NCBI GenBank assembly: GCA_015059865.1
Contig: SUZP01000003.1
Coordinates: 19,490 to 83,489, forward strand
DNA length: 64,000 nt
Direction: 5' to 3'
Origin: Rikenellaceae bacterium
GTDB taxonomy: Bacteria; Bacteroidota; Bacteroidia; Bacteroidales; Rikenellaceae
The notes beneath the pieces are model-generated. The model was not told where the DNA came from. It worked only from the letters and a program-made list of their open reading frames with translations, and ran no database searches. The position numbers and the translations under genes are program-made. Positions 8,557-17,294 of this stretch are shown here, in pieces (within the stretch, counting starts at the first letter, position 1; each line of letters starts with the position of its first letter).

Positions 8557-9240
8557 CTAATTCTGGAATCCCTGACGAATAATGAATGTCAATTTTTTAG
8601 TGTCACCCCAACCATCAACATACGACAATGTTACATTAATGATTCGAGGCTGGCCCTCATCATTCTCGGCAAGGGTGAAGTAGAAAAAATGATTTTCAAC
8701 CTTCCAGCTACTAATAGCCGAGTCGTGGTCGGTAGTACACTGAATTTGGTGGTCCAGACACGAAGTTTTCAATCGCAACTTAAACTCACCTCCGACAACA
8801 CTTGCTACCATACTATTATCAGAGCCATTAAGCATACTCTCCACATCCTCTGCGTCTATTTCGAGGTAATCCTCAAAAAATCCCTTCTGCTTAATCTTGA
8901 TTGTTCGCGTGTAGTCTCCAACAGCAAGCACGAGTGTTGCAACACGCTTGTCGTGATTATTTGCCGAATGCACAAACTGGATATCTCCATTACCTTTGCC
9001 GTGACGAACAAACGACTCCTCATCAGCAAAACGCAACCAACCCTGGTCTGAATCCAAAGTTGCAGTATACTCCGTATTTGCAAGTATGTTCAACGAAGCG
9101 ATACCCTCCTCTCGTTCGCAAATAAGTTCGGCTGTACTTGCGCCCAACGAAATAACCGGCACATACTCCGGATAGTATGGAGAGCTACACGAAATCATAA
9201 ATGCCGAAACGGCTGCTATTAAAAATGATATCTTTCTCAT
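8557..9240 (-). CDS. BACON-domain surface lipoprotein
   Basis: A lipoprotein of 227 residues with signal peptide and lipobox FMISC (Cys about residue 18). Two beta-sandwich repeats follow, each with the BACON-like pattern of a conserved Trp after a polar turn and a C-terminal strand of the IKQKG/IIRQG type (GWLRFADEE ... RTIKIKQKGFF, then WKVENHFFYF ... LTFIIRQGFQN). BACON domains are common in surface proteins encoded with SusC/SusD, where they are thought to bind glycans or act as spacers. It is the last gene of the operon, 11 bp after the preceding lipoprotein gene, and is followed by a strong terminator. Confidence 0.82.
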   Translation of the reverse strand: MRKISFLIAAVSAFMISCSSPYYPEYVPVISLGASTAELICEREEGIASLNILANTEYTATLDSDQGWLRFADEESFVRHGKGNGDIQFVHSANNHDKRVATLVLAVGDYTRTIKIKQKGFFEDYLEIDAEDVESMLNGSDNSMVASVVGGEFKLRLKTSCLDHQIQCTTDHDSAISSWKVENHFFYFTLAENDEGQPRIINVTLSYVDGWGDTKKLTFIIRQGFQN

Positions 9241-9251
9241 AATCGCACTTT

Positions 9252-9698
9252 TTACTTTTGAGTAATTCGCATTACAACTTCACAATCCACACCATCCACA
9301 CGACGAACAATAAATGTCGCATAACGATTGGCACCACTAGCCAAGTAGTGAACAGGCAACCACACAGTACCCTTACCACGAGCTTTACAGCCCTTGTCGG
9401 TACCTTCGTAGTACTCTATAACCTCAGCCACAGGTACTTTATTGCCCTTTTTGTCTACATAGTGGCCTTCTATCCAACACCAACTCTCGCCTTGTACAGC
9501 AGGAATAATCTTTGCCTCCCAAGTTCCATTCGATGTAATTCGAACATAGTCTATTGGGTCTTCCATATTCGCACCATTCTTCGGCCAAGTTCGCTCAATA
9601 TTGTCTAAGGCAAGCGGAATAGTGTACTCGAATGGCTTAACACAAGAAGCCACCACGCTCGCCATGAAAATAATCGATAATATTACTAACTTTTTCAT
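9252..9698 (-). CDS. Small surface lipoprotein, BACON-like
   Basis: A 148-residue lipoprotein with lipobox VVASC (Cys about residue 19). The rest is a single predicted beta-sandwich with a BACON-like layout: ITSNGTWEAKIIP, then a long loop with two Trp, KARGKGTVWLPVHYLA, and a terminal strand ATFIVRR...VVMRITQK. Its ATG overlaps the SusD stop codon (TAATG), so it is translated as part of the SusC/SusD unit and probably sits with SusD on the cell surface. The ligand cannot be told from the sequence. Confidence 0.78.
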   Translation of the reverse strand: MKKLVILSIIFMASVVASCVKPFEYTIPLALDNIERTWPKNGANMEDPIDYVRITSNGTWEAKIIPAVQGESWCWIEGHYVDKKGNKVPVAEVIEYYEGTDKGCKARGKGTVWLPVHYLASGANRYATFIVRRVDGVDCEVVMRITQK

Positions 9699-11539
9699 TA
9701 CAATCCGTATTTATCGTATTCTTTATTATCCAAGTTATAGTTCGACAATACCACCTGCTCATCAGGGATTGGATAGTACTGCAAACAAGGGTAATCCTTT
9801 GCACGAGTTCTCAAAGCGCTGCTATCCGAATATCTCGATACATGCTCCGACCACTTGCCCCAACGAACTAAGTTGTGACGGCGAGTAAACTCTCCGAAGA
9901 GCTCACGGGCCGACTCCTTCATAAGCTCATCCATGAAAGAATCTTCGTCAGTGTAATTAACCTCAGCAATTCCAGCACGACGCTTTGGTGCATTGAGATA
10001 CGCATTCGCCAATCTGAAATTACCCATACGCATATGAGCCTCTGCCAAGTCGAGGACAACATTAGCAAAACGGAAAATCTTCAAGTTGTTCGAGTCCTGA
10101 GTATAGACCATACCTGGGCACCAGAACTTATCACCCAAGAATGGACGACCTGTTGCACCTCCTGGCGACGAGAACCACTGCATGTGGCGAGGCACTGTGT
10201 TGATATTCTCGGTCGAAGTCCAACCTGCCCAACACCAAGCCAAAAATCCTCCACCATCTTCTATCTCTGCAATCTCATCCTGCGAATAATTAGCAGGGTC
10301 GTATGTTGCGCGACGCTTATCGGTTGAATTGTATGCCATCAAGCCCTTCGTAACCTTCTCGCCCCAACCATCATTGTAAGATGACGAACGATAGAAATAT
10401 CTTGTAGGACGATATGCCGCAGTAGTACGCATCTCGCTTCCAAACTCCGGAATACGAACACCGTTGTACATATCACTCTTCTTGCTCAAATCCACAGTCT
10501 CGTCAAGATTCTCCTCTGTCTGGTCAGACTCATCCTCTTGTCCTGGATTTGCGGTCGAACGAGGAGGTGTACAACGCGATGCAAGACCGTGTGTCACACG
10601 CAAACCATAATCCTTGGCGTGTCCCGGAAGCTCGAAAATAGACTCTTCGGTATAGCGATTACGGAACTTGATATCCGAAAGTTTGTAACCCAACAAACAG
10701 TTCTTGATAATATATTCATCGTCTCCGCTTTCGCCCTCATCAGAAGATGTTGAGCCATCATTCACAATAGCATCGTCATTGACTTTTCTATAAACATCCT
10801 CAATATACTTATAGAATCCGATAGCTCTATCCCAGTCTTTGTTCCACATAGACAACTTGCCACCTATGACACAACCTACCATCGAGCCAATACGATACTC
10901 GTTGAGAGGGTCGTATGTCTTGATGTAAGGAAGAGCCTGCTGACACTGTCTGCCATCAGCTGTAACCTGAGTCTTATCGGCCAACCAATACCACAACTCC
11001 TCAATAAGGATGTTGCGCAACTCGGTAGCCGACATACGAGGCAACTGCGTGATAATATCGTTATTGGCATCCGTTACCTCATCAAAGTAATATGGAACAT
11101 CACCGAAGTTGATGGTAAGGATATAGTAATAGTATGCACGCAAGATTGCACACTCTGCCAACAATGGAGCCTGCTCCTCGTCGGTAAGAGGCGAACGCAA
11201 AATTGCCTGATAAATCGCGTTACAACGCATCACACCTCTATAGCTCTGCACCCAAATAGTTGAGCCATAACGAGGACGAGTAGGGTTGTAATCACACTGT
11301 GCATCGTAGTACGACGAATAGGAGTGATAGATAAGGTCAGATGCGGCCTCGCAAACCTCGAAATAATCACCACTTCGGTACATAGCCTCCAACGGCAAAT
11401 AGCATCCGTTAAGACCTGTTCTGCACTGCACCACCGTCTTGTAATAGGTATCCGGTGTAGAAGAAGATAATATCTTCTCTTCGAGCGTACAACTCGTTGC
11501 AAATGCAATAATTGAAATTAATACAAGTATCTTCTTCAT
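9698..11539 (-). CDS. RagB/SusD family nutrient-uptake outer membrane lipoprotein
   Basis: The surface lipoprotein lid of a TonB-dependent SusCD transporter, 613 residues. Signal peptide and lipobox (FATSC) are followed by the family N-terminus with conserved Tyr (STPDTYYKTVVQCRTGLNGCY), the TPR-like helices (AECAILRAYYYYILTINFGD) and the C-terminal SusD region (KIFRFANVVLDLAEAHMRMG ... LMKESARELFGEFTRRHNLVRWGKW). An acidic Ser/Glu-rich loop near residues 255-275 and another near 330-345 are unusual additions. The gene begins 2 bp after the SusC gene stops. The substrate, glycan or peptide, is unknown because no degradative enzyme is encoded nearby. Confidence 0.96.
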   Translation of the reverse strand: MKKILVLISIIAFATSCTLEEKILSSSTPDTYYKTVVQCRTGLNGCYLPLEAMYRSGDYFEVCEAASDLIYHSYSSYYDAQCDYNPTRPRYGSTIWVQSYRGVMRCNAIYQAILRSPLTDEEQAPLLAECAILRAYYYYILTINFGDVPYYFDEVTDANNDIITQLPRMSATELRNILIEELWYWLADKTQVTADGRQCQQALPYIKTYDPLNEYRIGSMVGCVIGGKLSMWNKDWDRAIGFYKYIEDVYRKVNDDAIVNDGSTSSDEGESGDDEYIIKNCLLGYKLSDIKFRNRYTEESIFELPGHAKDYGLRVTHGLASRCTPPRSTANPGQEDESDQTEENLDETVDLSKKSDMYNGVRIPEFGSEMRTTAAYRPTRYFYRSSSYNDGWGEKVTKGLMAYNSTDKRRATYDPANYSQDEIAEIEDGGGFLAWCWAGWTSTENINTVPRHMQWFSSPGGATGRPFLGDKFWCPGMVYTQDSNNLKIFRFANVVLDLAEAHMRMGNFRLANAYLNAPKRRAGIAEVNYTDEDSFMDELMKESARELFGEFTRRHNLVRWGKWSEHVSRYSDSSALRTRAKDYPCLQYYPIPDEQVVLSNYNLDNKEYDKYGL

Positions 11540-11541
11540 AA

Positions 11542-14500
11542 TTAGTAACGAATTTGAATTGCTAATGAATAGGTTCTGTTCTTAGGGTAACGACCTGTGT
11601 CGATACGACGACCACCGTTAATTGCATCTGGGTCATAACCTGGGAACTTTGTAAAGAGAGCCACATTATTCACCGATGCAGTGAGCTGGATATCGCGCAA
11701 ATAACGAGTCTTCTTACGCAAGTTGATGCGATAGCTGAGATTGATATTCTTCAATCGCAAGTACGACGCATCATAGATATAGAGGTCACTACCATATCCA
11801 TCGTTGAGGTATGCACCCGGAATGTTCGAGAATGGATTACGGCCATAGTGCCAAGCCTCCAACATTCTACGGTCTTTATTTGAGGTTGCACCTCCTGTCA
11901 TTGTTGTAAACTCCATAACATTGTACATACGACCACCAAGGCTATATGTGAAGAATACTCCCAACGACAAGTTTCGGTAGATGCGGAATGTGTTGTTGAA
12001 ACCTCCATAGATGATTGGGTCTGCCGAACCGAGATAGATACGGTCCTTGTCATTCAACACGCCATCGTGGTTCACATCGGCATAACGAGCACGACCAAGT
12101 ATTGGGCTATAACCTGCATAGGTCTTCGAAATCTTGTTCTGCTCAATCTCATCCTGAGTGTGCCATACACCCTCGTACTGGAAGCCCCACAACGAGTTAG
12201 CTGGATAACCCTCTACATAACCATAAATCATATAACCACCACGCTTGTAAGTCGATACATAACCATAAGTGGTCTTGATATCGGTCACCTTCGAAGAGTT
12301 GTGCGATATGGTCAAGTTGGTTGTCCACTGGAAGTTACGACGCGAGATATTACGCGAAGTAAATGTAAACTCGACACCCTTATTCTCGGTATTTCCGACA
12401 TTCATCAGACGAGAACCGAAACCGGTGATATCTGCATTATCCTGAGTGTAGAGGAGGTCCTTAGTGTAGGACATATAACCCTCGAATGCCATTGTAATTC
12501 TATCGTTCAAAATCGAGAAGTCGATACCAACATTATACGCATCGGTCTTCTCCCAAGTCAAGTTAGGGTTGTCAAGACGCGCTGGATAGTATGCTACCTC
12601 GAACGCATCACCAAAGAACCAACCCGACTGAGTACTCGAAAGCACAGACTGCGAACGATACAAGCTGATAGAGTTGTTACCTGTACGACCAGCACTTACA
12701 CGGATTGAGAGGTCGCTCAACCACGACTTCGCACCACGCATAAACTTCTCATTGCTGATAGACCACTTGAATGCTGCCGATGGGAAGAATGCCCACTTGT
12801 GTCCCTTTGCAAAGTATGACGAAGCATCACCACGAGCAGTAACTGTCAAGCGATAGCGATTTCTATACGAATAGTTCAATCGTCCCAACACCGAATACTC
12901 CTGAGCCTCCGACGCGCTTGACGAACCTGTAAGGTTTCGCTTATCCATCAAGCTATTCATATTGTAGGCGGTCACATTGTCATCGAGATAACCACGACCC
13001 GACAACGAGATAGCCTCATTATGACGATGCTTTGCGGTAAAGCCGACCATAGCATTAATCTTATGGCGTTTCTTTACAGTCTTATTGTAGGTCAAAGTTG
13101 TCTCACTATTCAATTTGCGATTGGTAGCAACATCTCTATCGGCCGAACCTCCGTACTTATAACGGTCTGCAACTGGCATATAAGATGGAGAGTAGTAGAA
13201 CTTCTCATCGTAAGTATAGATATACGAGAACTGGCTCTTCAACTTCAAGCCCTTGGTCAATGTTAACTCGATATAAGGGGTGAGAGTCAAACGAGTACGA
13301 CTATCAACATCGGTGATATAGAGAGCCTTCAAATATGGAGAGTTGTAAATCGAACCTCCATTAAGACCACTATCACCCAACAAGTCCCAAGCATCTGTTG
13401 GATCCTGCAATGGGTTCAAGTTGGTTACGGCCTTCGAGCCTGTACCCGAAATTGCAGTCTGGTTTCTGTCGCGATTACGCAAGTAGTAGTTGGTGTTAAT
13501 ACCCATCTTCATCCACTTGAAAATGTTGTGGTCAATCTTCAAACGACCAGTCAAAGTCTCGTTACCAGTCTCGATAACGATACCATTTTGGTCTTTGTAG
13601 CTCAACGAGAAGAGGACCTTTGTACTCTTGCTACCGCCACCTAACGAGAGGAAATAGTTTTGCGAGAATGCAGGGCGAACCAAGGCATCCGACCACACCG
13701 TACCCTGACCGTAGCTGGTAGGGTTTTTATATGTCTGAGAGCTTGACGCTGGCATCCATATACGGTTTGTACCATCATCGTTAGCGTAGTAGTCGTTACG
13801 ATAAGATGTAAACTCGGCAGCGTTCATCATATCGAGCTTTCGTGGAAGTGTCGATACCTGGAACGAAGCACGGAAGGTGATATTAATCTTGTTAGTCTTA
13901 GCCTCGTGAGTTGTAACGAGGATTACACCATTCGCACCACGCGAACCGTAGATAGCGGTCGAAGATGCATCCTTCAACACAGTCACATTCTTAATTTCGG
14001 CAGGGTCAATATCCGAGAAGCTCGACACCGCGTCCATCACACCATCGACCACGATAAGTGGCTCATTCGATGCCGAAATAGAACGAGTACCACGAACTCG
14101 AATAGAGGCAGCCGAGCCCGGCTCACCGTCGGTAGTCATAATCTCCACACCAGCCAAACGACCTTGTAAAGCCTCATCCACCGACTGAACTGCTGTATTT
14201 GCCAAGTCCTCCACATTGACCGATGTCACAGCACCTGTAAGGTCGCTCTTCTGCTGAGCGCCATAACCGATGACCACGACCTCGTTAATGTTCACATTCT
14301 CAGGGTTGAGCACGATGTTGATTGTAGTACGATTACCTACACGCTCTGTAACCTCGACATATCCGAGGAACGAGAAAGAGAGTTGGTCGTCTGCGCTCGC
14401 CTTAATCTTATACTTACCCTGCATATCGGTAGTAGTACCGACGCTGGTATTGCCGACAACTACAACTGTTGCTCCAATCATCGGCTGGCCTGTATTATCC

Positions 14501-14610
14501 AATACCTGACCTTGAATTGTACGCGCTCTCTGCGCCATTGCTGTTTGAGCGAACAGCAGAGCTACTACACAGAACGATGCGTAAATTAAGCTATTAATTA
14601 TTCGTTTCAT
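11542..14610 (-). CDS. SusC/RagA family TonB-linked outer membrane transporter
   Basis: TonB-dependent outer membrane transporter, 1022 residues. After the signal peptide (ending TAMAQ) comes a carboxypeptidase-like regulatory domain (about 27-105, TIQGQVLDNTGQPMIGATV), the TonB box region (NEVVVIGYG), the SusC plug signature (LQGRLAGVEIMT, then DASSTAIYGSRGANGVILVTT) and a 22-strand-type barrel ending in the aromatic sequence SLAIQIRY. It pairs with the SusD gene directly downstream. Placing it fifth in the operon, behind four surface lipoproteins, is not the usual order for a polysaccharide locus. Confidence 0.97.
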   Translation of the reverse strand: MKRIINSLIYASFCVVALLFAQTAMAQRARTIQGQVLDNTGQPMIGATVVVVGNTSVGTTTDMQGKYKIKASADDQLSFSFLGYVEVTERVGNRTTINIVLNPENVNINEVVVIGYGAQQKSDLTGAVTSVNVEDLANTAVQSVDEALQGRLAGVEIMTTDGEPGSAASIRVRGTRSISASNEPLIVVDGVMDAVSSFSDIDPAEIKNVTVLKDASSTAIYGSRGANGVILVTTHEAKTNKINITFRASFQVSTLPRKLDMMNAAEFTSYRNDYYANDDGTNRIWMPASSSQTYKNPTSYGQGTVWSDALVRPAFSQNYFLSLGGGSKSTKVLFSLSYKDQNGIVIETGNETLTGRLKIDHNIFKWMKMGINTNYYLRNRDRNQTAISGTGSKAVTNLNPLQDPTDAWDLLGDSGLNGGSIYNSPYLKALYITDVDSRTRLTLTPYIELTLTKGLKLKSQFSYIYTYDEKFYYSPSYMPVADRYKYGGSADRDVATNRKLNSETTLTYNKTVKKRHKINAMVGFTAKHRHNEAISLSGRGYLDDNVTAYNMNSLMDKRNLTGSSSASEAQEYSVLGRLNYSYRNRYRLTVTARGDASSYFAKGHKWAFFPSAAFKWSISNEKFMRGAKSWLSDLSIRVSAGRTGNNSISLYRSQSVLSSTQSGWFFGDAFEVAYYPARLDNPNLTWEKTDAYNVGIDFSILNDRITMAFEGYMSYTKDLLYTQDNADITGFGSRLMNVGNTENKGVEFTFTSRNISRRNFQWTTNLTISHNSSKVTDIKTTYGYVSTYKRGGYMIYGYVEGYPANSLWGFQYEGVWHTQDEIEQNKISKTYAGYSPILGRARYADVNHDGVLNDKDRIYLGSADPIIYGGFNNTFRIYRNLSLGVFFTYSLGGRMYNVMEFTTMTGGATSNKDRRMLEAWHYGRNPFSNIPGAYLNDGYGSDLYIYDASYLRLKNINLSYRINLRKKTRYLRDIQLTASVNNVALFTKFPGYDPDAINGGRRIDTGRYPKNRTYSLAIQIRY

Positions 14611-14613
14611 CTG

Positions 14614-15669
14614 CTATTCCTCCATTTTTAATGTTACCATAATAGGATAGTGAGTAGCACCCCACTCAACACTATTGTCTACATTGAGAGACTCGATGGC
14701 ATTCCACAATCCGTCAGACGAATAGACGAAGTTGTGACGAGTGTCATCCACAAGAGTGCTTCTTTGAATACTTGTTGGAGTATATACCGAATGTTGAACT
14801 GCTACGCAATCAACAAATCCTGCATAAACTAACAAATCATTAGCCTTAAAGTAGGCATCACTTGCAGCCAAGTCCTCCTCGACAATAAAGTATTCATAGT
14901 GTTTCTTGATAAATGCCTCTGCATTCACATTATCATAGCAATCTACAAGCTTAAACACCTTGCCATACTTCATATCGATATTAGAAGGTGCATTCATATC
15001 CACATTCAACATCCAATACTTCACATGGCTGTATTTGCTATTATCGAGAGTTTGGTCGAGCAGATACTCAACCTCTCCGTGACGCTCTGCGAGGTTATCT
15101 GGGTCGTATTTGAGGGTGTTTGAATCCTTCTTCATACTCTTAACCTGCTCCTCCCAGTCAGCCGGGATAGAATTACGAGCCTCATTCATCTCGGTAACGA
15201 TGAAATAGAGATCCTTCACTGAGAAGAGAAGCACTGCATTATGAAGTGCATTAGGGTTGGATGAAGAGCCCTGATAGATGATATGCTGTGCCACAACATC
15301 AGAGTAGGTATTTCTGACGATAGCAGCCATAGTCAATCGACCATCATTGTTGGTCTGCGACAATACAACATAGCCATTATCTGCTGCATAACCATCCAAC
15401 CACGATAGGAACGAAGAGCCGTTCATTGTTGCTGGTGCAACAAATGTAACAACATCTGCATCCTTCGCTTTCAGATACAAGCTCAACTGCTCCAAATCTA
15501 CTGTATTCGAATCATTGACATTGCAGTAGAGTGTCGTCAACTCCGTAATGGTCTGGTCGTCGGTAGCAACCTCCGCATCGATATCGTGATTACGAGACAC
15601 CAAAACCTCTTCGGTACAAGCCACCGATAGAAGCGACGCTATAAATAGTGTATAAAGTATCTTTTTCAT
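14614..15669 (-). CDS. Lipoprotein with degenerate endonuclease/exonuclease/phosphatase (EEP) fold
   Basis: A 351-residue lipoprotein; start 15669 (MKKILYTLFIASLLSVACTEE) is chosen over an upstream in-frame codon because it gives a clean lipobox. The body follows the EEP layout: an early strand with Asn (LYCNVND), helix and strand LSLYLKAKDADVVTFVAP, LTMAAIVRNTYS, a central LLFSVKDLYFIVTEM, LNVDMNAPSNID in place of GDFNA, and THYPIMVTL at the end in place of SDHYPV. The metal-binding Glu after the first helix and the central catalytic His appear to be missing, so it is probably a binding protein rather than a nuclease. The EEP call is by pattern and is moderate. Its ATG overlaps the stop of the upstream BACON gene. 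Confidence 0.7.
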   Translation of the reverse strand: MKKILYTLFIASLLSVACTEEVLVSRNHDIDAEVATDDQTITELTTLYCNVNDSNTVDLEQLSLYLKAKDADVVTFVAPATMNGSSFLSWLDGYAADNGYVVLSQTNNDGRLTMAAIVRNTYSDVVAQHIIYQGSSSNPNALHNAVLLFSVKDLYFIVTEMNEARNSIPADWEEQVKSMKKDSNTLKYDPDNLAERHGEVEYLLDQTLDNSKYSHVKYWMLNVDMNAPSNIDMKYGKVFKLVDCYDNVNAEAFIKKHYEYFIVEEDLAASDAYFKANDLLVYAGFVDCVAVQHSVYTPTSIQRSTLVDDTRHNFVYSSDGLWNAIESLNVDNSVEWGATHYPIMVTLKMEE

Positions 15670-16328
15670 TATTCTACAACTGCTTTTTGAGTGAGTACAC
15701 ATGTTGCGCTTGTCTCTTCGTTACAAGCATCTACGAATCGAGCAGTAAGAGTAGCTTGGCGCTCTTCACCTTCGTTGGCGCTAAATTTCACCAACAACTC
15801 GGTGCCATTACCAAGATATTCGATACTCTCCACCCACTCACTATCTGCCGACAAGGTCAAGCCCAAACGGCAATCGTCAGTGAGGTTCGAGTCAAACACC
15901 ACCTTACACTCGGTCTCCGAAGCCTCGACAGCGACATTAGCCATATTCATATAAGGTTTGAGGCCTCGCTGCTTCACTATAATCGTATCGGTCACGAATC
16001 CGTCGTATGTATCGATTGCCACATATCCCACGCGGGCAAAGTTGCGCGAATACATCGAAGATTCATTAGAGTCGTAGCCAATAGTGACATTGTATGGGCC
16101 CTTCTTCCAAGTTTCATCCTTCACATGCAACCAAGAAGATATTGGGCGAGCTCTCCACACGAGGTCATTTTCGCTATTTACCGTAATTGGCAACTGAAAT
16201 TCACCCGCCGACTTCTCAACTGTCTTTACTGCTAATACTTGGCCTTGTAAATCTATCACTTCGACCTTAGTACAGCCACATATTGCCAACAAGGCAACAA
16301 TCATCGAAAGTAAATATGTTTTTCTCAT
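15669..16328 (-). CDS. BACON-domain surface lipoprotein
   Basis: A 219-residue lipoprotein with lipobox AICGC (Cys about residue 19). Two tandem immunoglobulin-like beta sandwiches follow: the first contains LVWRARPISSWLHVKDE and ends with DTIIVKQRGLKP, the second contains LSADSEWVESIEYLG and ends with ATCVLTQKAVVE. Both carry the conserved Trp and terminal strand of BACON domains. It lies 27 bp after the fimbrillin-like gene and its stop overlaps the start of the EEP-like lipoprotein gene, so the whole block is one transcription unit. Confidence 0.82.
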   Translation of the reverse strand: MRKTYLLSMIVALLAICGCTKVEVIDLQGQVLAVKTVEKSAGEFQLPITVNSENDLVWRARPISSWLHVKDETWKKGPYNVTIGYDSNESSMYSRNFARVGYVAIDTYDGFVTDTIIVKQRGLKPYMNMANVAVEASETECKVVFDSNLTDDCRLGLTLSADSEWVESIEYLGNGTELLVKFSANEGEERQATLTARFVDACNEETSATCVLTQKAVVE

Positions 16329-16355
16329 AATTATCTATCTTTTAAATATTCAACA

Positions 16356-17261
16356 CTATTTACTTTCATTAAAATTACCCTCTTCACCAACAAAGTGGTC
16401 AGGTCCATAGTTTTTGTCCGACATCTTAACCTCGCATACCTGCTCCGAGATTTTGCAGCGCTCAACTACGAATGGGCCACTAACAGGGAAGTTAACAGCG
16501 TAGCCATCTTTATTAGCAACCTGTACTACGAAGTTCTCGTATGTTCCAGGAGCCAAAGCCACCCATACAGTCAGAGGTGCCTCCTCGGTTGAATTTACAC
16601 CCTCAGGGAAGTTGCCGACATTTACAGTCGTAACGCCATTCTCTTGCTCGGTAATACCCAACTCGAATCCCTCCAATGGGAGATATCCGGCGATATATTC
16701 GCTGAACGCAGCATCTCTGCTTACATTTGCTACCGTAATCTTCACATTGCTAACATCATTCATATTGTGAACAATGCTAAGCTTCAAGATACCCGAATAG
16801 TAGTCGAAGGCTACCTCGTTAGTCTTGGTTGTAGCAAGGAATGTTGAGTTGTACATCATATGCTCCAAAGCCGAAGCATAGTAGTTTTGCTCTGCGCGTA
16901 CCTTTACTCGACCTTCGAGTGCCTTGGCACCGCCCTCAATAGAGTGAGGCATATAGATAGTCAAATCACCATCAACCGCATTTCCGTAGAAATAGGCCTC
17001 ACTGTCACCTGTTGTAGACTTCACGATGCGGTAATACTCATTCACGCCTGCCGAGCCATAGATGCCGAGATTGTGGCTCTCGCCCCACACATAGGTAGCG
17101 ACGCCTCCGTCAGCACCCTCCAATTGGAGGGGGTTGACAGTTGCCTTAACCATTGTAATTGCACCATTATCGACACTTGGGCTTGGCTTCTCTGGAAGAC
17201 GCTCGGTACATGCTACCAGCGCAAACGAGAATATCGCCACAATGTAAAGTGCTGATTTCAT
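16356..17261 (-). CDS. Fimbrillin-like surface lipoprotein
   Basis: A 301-residue lipoprotein (start 17261, MKSALYIVAIFSFALVACTER; in-frame starts at 17270 and 17291 are possible). It resembles the fimbrillin/Mfa family: a lipobox Cys, a Pro-rich spacer, then an N-terminal beta domain with VKATVNPLQLEGA and YVWGESHNLGIYGSAGVNEYY, and a later part with FDYYSGILKLSIVHN. Such proteins form fimbrial subunits or tip adhesins on Bacteroidales cells, or act as cell-surface glycan-binding lipoproteins. It follows the giant repeat protein by 33 bp. No separate fimbrial anchor or assembly gene is visible. Confidence 0.75.
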   Translation of the reverse strand: MKSALYIVAIFSFALVACTERLPEKPSPSVDNGAITMVKATVNPLQLEGADGGVATYVWGESHNLGIYGSAGVNEYYRIVKSTTGDSEAYFYGNAVDGDLTIYMPHSIEGGAKALEGRVKVRAEQNYYASALEHMMYNSTFLATTKTNEVAFDYYSGILKLSIVHNMNDVSNVKITVANVSRDAAFSEYIAGYLPLEGFELGITEQENGVTTVNVGNFPEGVNSTEEAPLTVWVALAPGTYENFVVQVANKDGYAVNFPVSGPFVVERCKISEQVCEVKMSDKNYGPDHFVGEEGNFNESK

Positions 17262-17294
17262 CTTACACATTTGTTTTATCTTTTTTATCAATTA

